Origin: Polyodon spathula | Lineage: Eukaryota; Chordata; Actinopteri; Acipenseriformes; Polyodontidae | Assembly (NCBI RefSeq): GCF_017654505.1 | Contig: NC_054535.1 | Span: forward strand, 41,358,664 to 41,422,663 | Length of the DNA: 64,000 nucleotides | Reading direction: 5' to 3' | Shown: positions 1 through 12,407 of the stretch, one piece after another | Numbering within the stretch: position 1 is the stretch's first letter | How the letters are laid out: each line of letters opens with the position of its first letter | The notes under the pieces: generated by a model | What the model was told of the DNA's origin: nothing | What the model saw: only the letters and a program-made list of their open reading frames with translations | Databases searched by the model: none | Program-made: the position numbers and the translations under genes

Positions 1-707
1 AATTCGTATTTGTATGTCCAGAGTATGAACAAAGATGATACCTCATTTTTCTTTCAATCAGTTAAGTTAAAGGACAGCTTCACCCCTCTCTTTTCTCAAT
101 AAACAAGTGCCAAGAACATTTGCCTGCAGAAAAAAAAAAAAAATAGCTGTCACTTATTAAAAATAATACAAATCTCAGTATTGGAAAAGCAGAAATGTAT
201 TCATTTAGAATAAATGCAAACCCCAGAAGAACATAGGAGAGCTTCAAATTATTTTCAAAGCTGTTTTTTAAATATCCTCTTGCATTCTTATGACATCTGC
301 AGTCATTCTGAGTGGTTCTTATTGAGATTTGTACAATACTCCAGTCAATCAAGGGTTTTGAAACTGAGAACTAACACAAAACAAGGTGCACAGACCAAAC
401 CACCAGTACACAAAAATGATAAAAAACATTTCTTTGGTAAGAATTTATTTCAGTCGAACTTATATTTTTAGGAATTCGACGTTTAACTAGCTTTACCAAT
501 TAATATCGAAAAGTAGCAAGAGTAAATATAATTAGAAACAAAGAGCAGGAATTAGTAGTGACCAGGAGATATAGTATGGGAAGACGCTAGGTCAAGCAAT
601 ACCTGGAAAGCAGTTATAATGAAGGAAGGCTTATTGACGAATGATGCAACTACAAGCAATGATAATGAGGAAAGGATTGTTATAGGTTAGGTATAAAATA
701 TTTTTCA
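1..707. other. Noncoding, nothing recognised
   Basis: AT-rich DNA with a short A-run near 130. The two reading frames of 85-90 codons overlap each other on opposite strands and show no protein-like pattern. Confidence 0.5.
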
Positions 708-878
708 AACATTTTGAAAAGAGCTTTGAAACAGACTTGAACGTATAAGTATAAAAAGTTGTTATATTGTCAGGATGTTGTCAGGATGTTAACAATGAAA
801 AGAACTTTATTTAAACAGTTGTAGCAACACGAGGGGGCGTGTAATGCTTTTCTGAACCCCACTACTTACACTTTAAGG
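708..878 (+). mobile_element. Half of a long-TIR MITE (same family as 17454-17939)
   Basis: This segment closely matches 17785-17940: both contain ACTTTGAAACAGACTT-type sequence, TTGTCAGGATGTTAACAAT, TTATTTAAACAGTTGTAG and an ACCCCRCTACTTAC end. Only the right arm is recognisable here; the left arm is absent or too diverged. Confidence 0.65.
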
Positions 879-896
879 CCATTTTTCAAATACATA

Positions 897-1095
897 GGAG
901 GCTGTGTGGTCAAGGAGTTAAAGAAACAGCCTTGTAATCTGCAGGTACCCAGTTCAAAACCCAGCTCAGCCACTGACTCATTGTGTGACCCTGAGCAAGT
1001 AACTTCACCTCCTTGTGTTCTGTCTTTTGGGTGAGATGTTCTTGTAAGTGACTGAAGTATTTGAAAGTATCAGTAAATGAAGTATTATTATTACA
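897..1095 (+). repeat. tRNA-derived SINE
   Basis: The head has tRNA-like promoter boxes: a GTGGTCAAGG stretch as box A at about 906 and AGTTCAAAACCC as box B at about 950. It is followed by ACTCATTGTGTGACCCTGAGCAAGT-type sequence, similar to the body of MIR/CORE-type SINEs. The tail ends in an ATT-rich repeat (TATTATTATTAC). No target-site duplication was identified with certainty. Confidence 0.7.
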
Positions 1096-1469
1096 TCCAT
1101 CATTCCAATTGGTTTATTAATCGCATCCCATAAGATATAATAAACAGGAACAAAACCTCCCCTTTTCTGTTGAAATGGTTCAGGTACTCACCATGGTAAT
1201 CAATTAATTCATGCTTTTTGGTGTTCAGAAGGAGGACAAAACTAGTACACAGTCAGTTTGATATTATTTGTTCTATTGTGAAAGAATTTCAAAAGTAATT
1301 TTTTTGCTCAGGAATTTTAATTAATTAATTGTTTTAGTTGAATATTCATGCATTAAACCTTTCAGGTGTTTTGTTTTTGTCAGTGACTCTATAGACGAAT
1401 GCAACATTTAAAAAAAAAAAAACACCCCTTTCGTGCCCCTCAGACTCCCAGGCAGCAAATGTATTTTGA

Positions 1470-1640
1470 TCTTCTCAAATCCGCAGCCAGAGTGCTGAGA
1501 GTAATTACATGGAAGAGAGTTACACAGACCGTATCAAAGAGCTTTACCTGAGTGACGGACCTGCTCTAGCTGAGATGTTCTAATTATACTGTGCAGCGAG
1601 TTTCAGTGCTCGGAGGAGAAGGAGGATTAAGAAGTGTGTG
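1470..1640. promoter_or_regulatory. Candidate conserved noncoding element
   Basis: Compared with its AT-rich surroundings this block is compositionally balanced, not repetitive and has no ORF. It has TCF/LEF-like matches on both strands (TTTGATCTT near 1466, ATCAAAG near 1535) and a homeobox-like TAATTAC near 1502. It reads like an enhancer-type conserved element, but conservation cannot be judged from a single sequence. Confidence 0.3.
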
Positions 1641-2543
1641 TAATAAAGTCAAACAGTGATCTTATCAAGCCAAGGAGGGGATTATGAAGATGTAAACCCA
1701 TACCTGGTAACACCATCCCTTCCTGTTGACAAGGTGTGTTATTCAGATTTATGTAGGAAAAACAGTTTTGTGGTTACAGGACTATACATACCACCAGAAA
1801 AGTTTCTGTCTGGGATTTGTTTCTGTTCTGCTGGAGCGATACAATGAAAATCTTGTAAACTATTCCTTTTAAACCACTCGCAATTTTTTTGTTTTACTGC
1901 TAACCAAGGTTTAAAATCACTGTTCTTACCTCATATTTGCACTATGTGATTCTTTACTTGTATTTTATACTACAAATTGGGAATACCATGCTATAAGCTA
2001 CAAAGTTGCAGCTTATTCCTCATATCTAATCATTTCATGTGTTGTGGTTAAAATTCACTCTAGCTGCAATCAGACCATGAGACCTACAGCAAAGGTATAA
2101 ATATGAAGCAATTCATTTTAAGCACTGGTAATTCTTTAAGAATCATACAGTCATAAAAAAGTAATCACTGTCAACTCCTGACATCAGTTCATAATTAAAA
2201 CAGGTGTATAGTGTGGTGAATAATATGGCCTTCCTCTTCTCATTCATTTATACAATGCAGCAGGGGGCAAAGGGCAAGCATTCATTCTTTCCCAGTAACA
2301 CATTAAATAAAACTCCCTTGTGTTGTTGTAAAATGAGCTACTAAAGTTGCATTACTTTGGCGGTTCAAATGTGAAGAGGATTAAACTTGTTGAATTGAAT
2401 TTCCTCAAACTCTTGAAGAGATTTACAATGAATCCTTTCCCACAAGCTTTCACCACAACCTCACAATAACAACACCTGACACGTTGCTTGCATGCATCTT
2501 CTGGTAAAAGATCAATGAAACATCTGTTTGTGTGAATGAAGTA
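1641..2543. other. Noncoding, nothing recognised
   Basis: AT-rich DNA with no repeat or gene that I can name. The 63-codon frame at 1656 shows no domain or splice context. Confidence 0.5.
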
Positions 2544-2548
2544 TTAAA

Positions 2549-2656
<108 letters not shown>

Positions 2657-2869
2657 TCCTATCTATAGATATCAAAAGAAACAGCTTTCTTTTCATCATG
2701 GAAAAACATCATTACAATAAGCTATCCGAAACACAAATAAGCAGAACAATTAGCAGACCCCAGCGTTACTAACAAAAAGAAGATTACATGTAGGTATCGT
2801 TTGGCAAAAGGTCAACCTATAGAATTAACACATTTTGTTTCATATAGTCGAATGAAACCTGCTGAATAA

Positions 2870-4182
2870 CACAGTGTAACAATTTTTTTTTTTTTTTTTT
2901 GGTTCCTGGGTAGTAAGTGTTATTTCCTAATTGCTTATGCCTCAAAAATATAGAAAATGGCTATTATTCCCCACAAACTTTGCTTTTGTGACCAGGACAG
3001 TGATATTTTGAAATGTACCTATTTTCCAGAACATTCCAGATAGATTCAGTGCTGAGTAAACTTGGAGTAACTTCTAGAACTTTCTAGAACTTTCCAGTAA
3101 TATCAATAGTAGTATAAATACAGGGGCCTTAAGCCCACCAGTTCAGTTTAGTTCCAGCTGCCTAAATGGATACATATCTGCATTTTACTGAGATGGCATC
3201 AAGATGCTGCAATGGTGGCATTCCTGATGGGTCTCCAAGGTGGTTTTACCAAGTTTCCCTGCTATCTTTGCCTTTGGGACAGCAGGGACACCAAGGCGCA
3301 CTACCACAGGCAGGACTGGCCACAGCGGACCGAGTTCTCTGTGGGGAGGAACAACGTCAAGTGGGAGCCACTGGTGGACCTCCGAAAGGTGCAGATGCCA
3401 CCACTGCACATCAAATTGGGCCATATGAAACAATTTGTCAGAGCTCTAGATAAGGAGTCAGCAGCCTTCAAGTACCTTCAAGACTTTTTCCCTAAGCTGT
3501 CTGAGGCAAAGGTCAAAGCCGGTGTCTTCGTCGGACCACAGATAAAGAAGATCCTGGAGTGCAATGAATTCCCCAAGAAGCTCACTAGTAAGGAGAAAGC
3601 GGCTTGGAACAGCTTTGTCGCAGTGGTTCGGGGCTTCCTGGGCAATCACAAGGCCGAAAACTATGTGGAGCTGGTTGAGACTCTGGTGAGGAACTACGGC
3701 ACAATGGGCTTTAGGACGTCCCTCAAAGATAAATTCAAGGAGAACATGGGAGCGTACTCGGAGGAACAAGGCGAGCGCTTCCACCAGGATATACTGGACT
3801 TTGAACGTCGTTACCAAGGACAGTATAACGAGAACATGATGGGAGACTACATTTGGGGGCTGATTCATGAAAGTGATTTACAGTATAATCGTAAATCTCG
3901 AAAAACTACTCACTTCTAAATCTTTTGTAGTCATTTTTGTGTTACTTTAGTATAAATACATGTTAATTTGGATTCATATGTTGTTTTTTTCTGACTTTAT
4001 GTGAATGAAAAGACACAAATTTGCTCGTTTTCTCATTGGAAATAGGTAAATTTCAAAATATCACTGTCCTGGTCACAAAAGCAAAGTTCGTGGGGAATAA
4101 TAGCCATTTTCTATACTTTTGAGGCATAAGCAATTAGGAAATAACACTTACTACCCAGGAACAAAAAATGTGTTACATAGTG
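2870..4182 (+). mobile_element. 1313-bp DNA transposon with long TIRs and a TAA target-site duplication, nested in a Tc1-like MITE
   Basis: Long terminal inverted repeats lie at 2870-3028 and 4036-4182, both containing TTCCTGGGTAGTAAGTGTT, GGCTATTATTCCCC and TGACCAGGAC (or the complement). Termini read CACAGTGTAACA on the left and, read inward, CACTATGTAACA on the right. TAA flanks both ends (2867-2869 and 4183-4185). The interrupted host MITE confirms the boundaries. A CAC terminus with a 3-bp duplication would suit the CACTA/CMC group, but the TAA duplication also suits PIF/Harbinger; superfamily is unresolved. It carries a truncated coding region. Confidence 0.85.
3212..3919 (+). pseudogene. 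C-terminal part of an uncharacterised transposon-encoded protein
   Basis: 235 residues from an internal ATG. The frame is open upstream to about 3128 and the upstream codons still look related, so the true start is lost and this is a 5'-truncated copy. Visible motifs are FPCYLCLWDSRD (a Cys pair), PPLHIKLGHMKQFV, GPQIKKIL, FLGNHKAENY and the strongly patterned EEQGERFHQDI followed by RRYQGQYNENMMGDYIW. I recognise this set from 'uncharacterized protein' families scattered through arthropod and vertebrate genomes; I do not know a proven function. The position between TIRs argues for a transposase or accessory protein. The acidic and His residues in EEQGERFHQD are candidates for an active site, by inference only. 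Confidence 0.75.
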
Positions 4183-4472
4183 TAACATTATATGTTAATG
4201 TTACGTTAACATTATAATTATTTACTGCTTTGTAGTTTTCCATATACTTAACGAAAACTGACAAATTAAAAATGTGACATTTTTTTGAAAATCTAACCTG
4301 AAATACTGTACCAGTATTCTGGCTTCCAGTAGACTTTTATAATATCATTTGGTAGTTTCTCTGATTACATGATGTTAAATAAAAAATCTAAATTATGCTC
4401 ATATGGTTTTTATTTTATATTTTGTCTCAATCCTAAAATTCTAGGTGATGCAAAACTTTTGGCCATAGCTGT

Positions 4473-5760
4473 AAATGTGTCCAATAAATACAACTTGGAA
4501 ACACTAAAACTACTATATTTATAATTTATTAAAACCTAAATAGTCATTGCTCCAAATTATCCCAGTAGTTTGTCTTATGTAGTACAAATCACAACCGAGA
4601 TGACTAAAATACCACAGCAAGGACATATTTTTCCACTATTCAGTGGGTGGAGAGTAGATGTTCTGAAATTAGCAAGGCATTCCAAGGCAGCAGATGTGTA
4701 GAGACACACAGTCTAACCTCGCTCAGCAAGTGACTTTCTAATTTATTTACCAAGAGATTAAGCAACTGAAAACATCTCAACATGATATATAAGATGCCAC
4801 GGAAAACAGCAGATGGGACCAGAGATTAGAGTCTACATAACAGGCAATCAGCATAGATTAGGGAATAATGGCTTTCAAACCCCAAAAATTACATTGACAA
4901 ACCCTTCCAAACAGCTACATTAAATAGGCAAATGATCTCTCTATGGTGTATATAATTTTGTCTTTCTATGTGACACTTATGTAAAAGGTGGTGACTGCTA
5001 TCAAAAAATATAACACCATGTCTCATCTTCTGGTGTCATTATCAGCAACAGGGGAGCAGTAACAAGCATGCTACAACCTGTTTCATTCTTCAAGCCAAAA
5101 CTCTTCACTTTTCAAACTTTTAATCCGATTTTTTTGTTTTGTTTCTAAACTAGTGTTCACTACACAATCTTTTCTATGATGGCCTGTCATAAACCTTTGG
5201 TGCATACATAATAAAAGATGTGCCTGTATCTGGGAGCACTCAGTGAGTGATGGGTGTTGAATAGTACAAAGTGATATAAGAAAAGGTTTGAGGTTTTGTC
5301 AGTAAAAAACTCCATAAAATTTGCAGTGGTCTGACTCATGAGTGGACTTTTAATGGTAATTTTGACAGCAAAGCTTTTATATCTACAGTCCTGGACTATA
5401 TGTGTATTGAAAAAATATTTGTCTTATTAAGGTCAGAAATACATGCTGTACTCTTGGCCTACGCATTACAAAACAAAACTGAATTCTAGATGTTTGCTGA
5501 TAGAATTTATGAGGGTTTCATGCAGTAAAAAACAAGGCATGCTGGAATGAAAACCTATTGGCTATAACTCAAAGGGACTTGAGGAGGAATAAATGACCCC
5601 TCTGTATGTGTGGCAACTTATTTATTCGTCAAAGTTTTTTTCGTTTGTTTGTTTTGGTATTTTTTTTTTTTTTGTGACAAAATGTAGCACATGGAAAATG
5701 GCATTTGTATTTCCTTTTCCAGAATGCAAAGTCTACTTAGGACAGTGGCACATGATAAAA
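4473..5760. other. Noncoding, nothing recognised
   Basis: AT-rich DNA with no ORF above 60 codons and short poly-T runs near 5630-5670. No repeat identified. Confidence 0.5.
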
Positions 5761-5763
5761 TAA

Positions 5764-6137
5764 CACCGTGTGACAATTTTTTTTTTTGTTTTTTGTTCCT
5801 GGGTAGTAAGTGTTATTTCCTAATTGCTTATGCCTCAAAAGTATAGAAAATGGCTATTATTCCCCACAAACTTCGCTTTTGTGACCAGGACGGAGATATT
5901 TCAAAATATCACTATTTCCAATGGGAAAACATGCAAATGTGTGTCTTTTAGTTCACATAAAGTCAGAAAAAAACAACATATGAATCCAAATTAACATGTA
6001 TTTATACTAAAGTAATACAAAAATGACTACAAAAGATTTAGAAGTGAGTAGTTTTTCGAGATTTACGATTCTACTGTAAAAACAGTATAATCGTAAATCT
6101 CGAAAAACTACTCACTACATAGTAGTGTTACATAGAG
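5764..6137 (-). mobile_element. 374-bp MITE derived from the element at 2870-4182, with TAA duplications
   Basis: 5764-6076 is close to the reverse complement of about 3870-4182, including the TTCCTGGGTAGTAAGTGTT block. It then turns back into a short forward copy (6083-6116) of the same inner sequence. TAA flanks both ends (5761-5763, 6138-6140). Termini are CACCGTGTGACA and, read inward, CTCTATGTAACA. The coding part is absent, so it must have moved with a transposase supplied in trans. Confidence 0.8.
6043..6116. repeat. Perfect inverted repeat (28-bp arms, 18-bp loop)
   Basis: Arms at 6043-6070 and 6089-6116 are exact reverse complements and contain TTTTTCGAGATTTACGATT. Both arms derive from the transposon's 3' coding end, so this is the fold-back junction that created the MITE. 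Confidence 0.9.
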
Positions 6138-9100
6138 TAATCGTAATAAAAAAATAAATAATACCGATAATATAAACACAAACACCCGCCTAATGTCTTC
6201 TAGAAGGATAACCTACAGTTTGAATTGGAACATTAAAAGGATGGTCAGTGGAACTGCAGGGAACTTTAAACCCCATAAGATACAAAACCACAGATATCTT
6301 CCAAACTAAACAAGTAACACAATGGCTAAATCCTGTCAAACGTTTAATCTTTCCCAGCTGGGCTAGGAACTGCAAATTGTCCAGTTGTTATTTCAAACTC
6401 CATAGCCCTAAATCCATGTAAGCCGGGTGACTAATGAATGTGTGACACTAAAACACTATAAGCATTTTGGCAAATGATGTGATCTTGAGAGTAGAGCAAT
6501 TAACTATGTAAAACAAACTCCAATTATTGTATTATCCTGCCTAAACATATAAAGTTCATCCAGTTCAGCTGTTCCTAAGGCTGTACATGTTTCCAAAACA
6601 AGTAAGTAAATAAATATTGTTGTTTTTTACTGTGGGACTACAATGCCTTTTTTGGTGAGAATAACCCTTACAAAAGTGTATATCAAAAACATGGCATAGT
6701 GTAATAAAGTATCGTGAAAGGATTGTAAATAAAGCACAGGGCATTGTGAAGCTCAAAGAGGTATGCTAAAGCATATTAAAAAATAAAACAAAAAGCCAAC
6801 AAAAAAGACATCGCAGACCATGTGGTAAAACTTTTGTAAATGTATAGTATGTAACTTTGGGAAAAGCATAGGAAAACTGCAAACTGTAATTTTAACCAGC
6901 ACATCTGACCCTCTGATAATAAGAGGTTATCCTACAACATGTATAAATCTGTACACAAATGCAACACGGTTTAAAATTTCGATCCATCTTTAGGGCAGTT
7001 TAGTGACTTTGAGATTGTCTATCTAAAATACGGTAAATAATTACCTTGTAACAGATATTGGTTATGGAGAGTATCTCATGTATGCTGTTTTTAAAAAACT
7101 GATCATTCTAAAAGGTAGAACCTTAAAAATAAGATTTTATCATTGCTTTTGAAAGGTCATCCATAACCTTAAACACTGATGAATCTTAGGACTGCATTAA
7201 AAATAATCTTTTGACATTCTTGGTCAGTGTGTTCATTGTGGTTGTGTTATAACGATACTTGATCTTGATGGATGCTGGATTAGAAGCACTGGACACCAAA
7301 GCAGCCTTGCTCAGTAAGCATTCTTCAGGCTGCTTTGTTGGTAACATCATCTTGAAGGACAGGTTCAGTCTTCATGACCATCAAAACCATAGCTGTCCTT
7401 TGAGATTGTCTGCCAAACATGCTAAGTGGTGTGGTGATCCAGTGGTCAAGTTAAAACCGGATTAGAATCATAATCCATTTTTTTTTGGTCTGTTTATCTG
7501 AACATTGCCTTTAGGAATGTTGAACTGACAGAATCCCACTTGCTGCCACTGTGAAAAGAAATCTGTTTATGAACCGATAGTGACCGAGGCCAGAGCTTTG
7601 TACCAACAGCAGCTGCCTCTAACTGCTTACATTTAATGAAATCAAGAGAAGGATTGTTTTTTTTTTTACATTTTTATTTGAATGATATTGTAATAAATCA
7701 TCACCTAGTGATGGATCAGTTAATAATACTGACATCATCTTAAGACACTTCCCTGCTCAGGGCAGAGCTTGTGTTTCAGTGGAATGGTAATGCATTCATC
7801 TTGGAACCCTATAGTCTCCAGTTCATGTCTTGCCTTTCCATTCAATTCAATGGACTGAGATGACAATTTATTACCATATTATAAAATGAAAAAAAAAACT
7901 CAATATAAACAATGTTTTAATAAAAAAAATCTAACAAAAACCAGCTGATTAAAGGAGGACAGATTAAGAAATCAAGAAACAACATGCTTTATAACTTCCT
8001 AATACCGTAATCGGATTTAGTTTTTTTTTTTTTCAAATAAAGTATAAAGAATAATTGCTTTTGAATTGCTTTGCTCATCAAATTTGGATGGAATGAACTG
8101 GCACGGGTTCAGACATGATCTAAGCATGCCAGTATCTAATCCCTAGGGAAGCAACAGAGATATTTCTGACATTTTAAGCCTGACAATGGGTTGGAAATCC
8201 AAATCTTACCCTATCAGATTGGATTATCTAAACAGCACTGATCTGCCATCAATTTGCAAGGGGGAATAGAATATTTTAGAAAGTATAAAACCAGCAAGAA
8301 ACTACATATAACAATAACTGAGTAATTTACAGGCTAGTTTTATAATGTTACAATAGTGTTTTATTTTTCTTTGAAAAAATGGTATCACTTCAGATACTGT
8401 AGGGTTCTAAAGGTTTTTTTTTTTTTCACTTTGTTGATGTGTGTGACAGTGTCAGTTCCAAACCCGTTATTGTATGAACCATAAACAAAGAAAGAGAGTT
8501 AATAAATCTGCGAATTAGTACTGCCTTCAGTCAGTGATGTTTCAAGTCACCTAACACAGGAGATATACAGTATAAATATTTTTAGGGATGGTGCAGTATG
8601 CATTCATCAATGACTGGCATTCCTAACTCATTGGTGCCATTTGCAGCAGAAATGTATGTGTCGAGAAGGACTTGCAAACTTGCAAACAGATACAAGAATG
8701 TTGCAAGCAATTGCCAAAACTTTTAACCAGGAAGAGACTATCAAGATGCAATTCACAGAGCAGAGCAAACGATTGGCCTAAAGTAGGTGGCTGTTATCTG
8801 GGTTAATTTAACATGACAGCACTGCTTTGACTGTGTCTAAAGAGACATGGACACTGGAGTAACAGTCTCTTAATAAATATCTATATAAGCAAATGCAGTT
8901 GCACTAAACAGTAAGATCTGTCTTTCAGTTAAATGACATGTATCTACAAGACAAAATTATTGATAGTTTTATTTAGACTTGCAATATGCGTTGACTGTCC
9001 CATTTGATAATGGCTTTGACAGCCCACACAATGTATATCTCCCAAAATATTATGCAAGTGGAAACAGTGATGTCTTGTTAAGCATTGAAGGTTTCTGTGA

Positions 9101-10593
9101 CTCAGGTCACTCTGGCCTGCCTGCTGCTTGTCACTGAAATGATCATTCTGCTTTCCCATTATTGTTGCTGATTAGTTGCACACAACACGTTTTTATAGGT
9201 CTAGTGGATCGCATAATATGTCCACATAAATTGACATACATTGCAGGCTTGGGCATTTTCAAATTTGGTCAGTAGTTTCTAGTTAATGCATTTTTTTCCA
9301 AGGGATTTGAAGTACAGAGTCAATGTTGTACTTAATCTGGCTTCTTGTTTCACCTTTGTGATTCAGAAAACTTGGCTTGTACTTTTCTTCCTTATTGGAG
9401 AGAAGACCAGAGTTGGATGGTCTGTGAAACACGGCATCAGAGCTAAATCTCCAGAAAGGGACCTAAAGGATTCCCAGCTGTGCATCAGGCTGTAGTAAAA
9501 GAAAATCCAGTATTTTTCCTACAAGACCAAGATTGTATACCCCAGTGGTGTAGGCTGTGGTGGTTATGGCAATTATAGTTTTTTAGCTTGCTTTGAAGCA
9601 CCACAGTAATAATTATTAAAATAACAAGCATGATGTGTATGATCACAAAAAGGATTTGGCTTCATGTGTTTGGTCCCCTGAACATGATTTTTGCTGAAGA
9701 TTATTAGTAGCTGGAGGAAATATCAGAGAATTAATCTTATAATCGGTGACAATAATGTAAGTAAAATACTTTGTAGTTATGTTTGTAGTTGTAATTGCTA
9801 TTACTCAGTTTTCTCCAACAGAATCTGATGAAGAATGATATGCAACGTACACATTGCTGCTTCCAAACAGGATGTAATATGTTTAATATGTAATATGAAA
9901 AAACATATTGATTTTAGATCAAGGAATATGAATAATATATGGGGTATTGACAATGTCTTTACAGTTGAACATATAGTGGGATTTGTATTTTACTCTTTTT
10001 TAATACTGTTTTCCGAGCTGTAATACTGGTGAATTGGGGTTGGGTCAAAGGAGAGGCATGGGGATATTCCACCCCAAACTAGGGGTAGACCTGATTTTAT
10101 CTCTGTGGTGCTGGGCTCCAACCCAGAGCCCACCAACTCTGAATGTTCCAAACCAGCGCCTTGCTGGGTGGGCCCTTCCACAGTGAATATCCTGAAGGTG
10201 GTGTTAGGTAATACAGTGGTGAAATTCACCCATGTAAAAGGATTTTGCACACCCAAGCAAAATGAAAGAAAGTTAATCAGATTTTTGTTATTTTCTTTCA
10301 AATGAAGCCATTTTAGAAGATATTTTGTATATTTAATTTCGATATATATATATAAACTACAAATTATTATTGGTGCATCATAATTAATTGTTACCGGTAA
10401 CCTGATGAAACCCATGCACGGCCATTGACTGAACACTGCATTGCCAGTAATGGCAACACGTTTGATTTTGGCTCTAAGTTACTGCTGAAGATGTGTATTG
10501 ATTCATATGAATGGTATGTAAAAATATGACAAATAAGACATTTGTAGCACTGTGGTACTATTTTACAAATCATTGTAGCATTGCTTTGCACTA
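6138..10593. other. Long noncoding stretch, nothing firmly recognised
   Basis: Scattered poly-T and poly-A runs and a small TA run near 10341. Frames of 61-85 codons, and the 148-codon minus-strand frame at 9990-10436, lack protein-like composition or splice context. The block 10030-10300 is less AT-rich than its surroundings, but I could not assign it. Confidence 0.5.
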
Positions 10594-11449
10594 CAATTGT
10601 CTCCAGCTAAGAGAACACCCCTCAGGAGGCAAGCAAAGTGTTCTTATAGCCGAAGTGTTCTCTAAAACGGAGTTTACCACCAGACACGGTATTATGAATC
10701 AATCAATAAACAAATACATATGTATTACTTGTCATGACGCACGTGCATCAACATATGAAATTAACTGAATAAGTAAAAGCAAAACAGTAAAGCAAGTGTA
10801 TGTTAATAAACTATAACAACAAAGTAACAGACAAACTAATGTTAATAAAACTAAAGCAAAACAACACGGTCAAAAAGCTTAAATCGCTATATACCATGAC
10901 ATTTTCTGGTGTGTTTCGGGCTGTCACAATGACAGAGGTAAAAATAATGGCCATTATTTGGGTTAAATTAACTTTAACAAACTGTCAAACTAAATTAACA
11001 CAGCACCCCCACACACATAACAAAATGCAGCAGCAATATAAAAGACAAGCACAATATTTAATTGGAAACATCAAATTGCTCAGCAACTTGTGTCTGATAC
11101 AGGTTTTTTTTTTTTAAGAGTTTGAAAAATGTTCAAGTTTGTGTAGCAAGAGAAACAGCTCTGCATTTTGCTGTTTGTTTACACGCCATTTTGTAGCAAT
11201 GAGGTGCACTTGTGGAAATCAGAATACAAAACAATTCAATGATATGACAGCAGTTCTGGAAAGACTTAATAAAACAATCAGTGTCCCTCAAGACACTCTC
11301 ACGATGACAAGTCGCTTTTTTACAAAACAGTACATTGTGAAGTATATTGCCAAGAAGGTGTTCTTTTAAGCGAAATCCGTTTCACCACAAGGGTGTTCCC
11401 TTAGACGAAGTGTTCTCTTTGGAGGTGTTCTTATACGCAGAGATTGCTG
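10594..11449. mobile_element. pogo/Tigger-like DNA transposon remnant (non-autonomous)
   Basis: Imperfect inverted ends with TA at each flank (10592-10593, 11450-11451). The left end reads TCCAGCTAAGAGAACACC; the right end inward reads CTGCGTATAAGAACACC. Both subterminal regions repeat GTGTTCTCT/GTGTTCTTATA motifs alternating with CGAAGTG, as in pogo-type elements. The interior has no transposase frame. Confidence 0.55.
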
Positions 11450-11451
11450 TA

Positions 11452-12345
11452 TCATCAAAATGATTGTATTGCCATTACAGTGCAACTGCATTGCCACTAG
11501 TGATATGAGACTACTACTGAAACCTTACTGAAATTATGGAAGTCTATTCAAGTAATCTAAATACAGCTGCAATACAAATATTAAAAAATCATTAACTTTT
11601 AGTGTTTTTGAAGCAATTGTATAAATTAATTAAAATAACTTCTACATAAACTTGAACAACAATGCAGTGATTTATGACCAATGTTACATTAAGTACAAAT
11701 GCTGTTAAATGGCAATTCAGATATAAGTGCATTCTTTAAATATCTGTCATTATTACTCATATAGCATTTCTACAAAGCCCATAAACCATGCAAAGCTGCA
11801 TTAACACCATGGTCATACAGAACATAGTTTAATTAAAACCAAACTGAGTAGTAGGTCTGCAATGAAACTAAATATGTTTTACAGGGAACTCTTATTTATA
11901 GCAACAACCTTCTTAAACATGTAAAAACATATGAGACACTGCACCTTTCAACAGGCAATTTATCCAGTATTAAAATGCATGCAATCATATTGCACCTCAA
12001 AAAGAGTTGGATGTATCACAACACTAAACGGCAGCAAACAGACAAAGAATTTACTTTATAAGCATTAAGTAGTTTTCTATCCCTTACCCACAATAACCTC
12101 CCAAACTAAGATCCATCTCTCTAGACAGTTTGTACCATCCAGTATCACAGATGACCAATTTGAAATTACCATAGAATAAACCACAGCAGTAATCCACTAG
12201 ACTTTCTTCCACTATAAAAAGACCAACTTTACTGTATCATATAATATAATACATGACACAACACATACATGTGGTGTATTCTCCTACAATTACCTTATTA
12301 ATCAATAGTAAAGCATTTCGTCATTTTTAAAAAATATATAAATAT

Positions 12346-12407
<62 letters not shown>

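Larger units (their letters stand above)
2793..4472. mobile_element. Tc1-like MITE, interrupted by an inserted transposon
   Basis: The right end GATGCAAAACTTTTGGCC followed by ATAGCT (to about 4470) and the degraded left end (GGCAAAAGG near 2802) match the termini of the intact relative at 34192-34540. Shared internal blocks include TAGAATTAACA, AATGAAACCTGCTG, CTGCTTTGTAGTTTTCC and TATTCTGGCTTC. The two halves, 2793-2869 and 4183-4472, are separated by the element at 2870-4182. Confidence 0.8.

Noticed and set aside
9990..10436. 148-codon minus-strand frame
   Set aside because: Low protein character, no conserved motif, no splice or promoter context.
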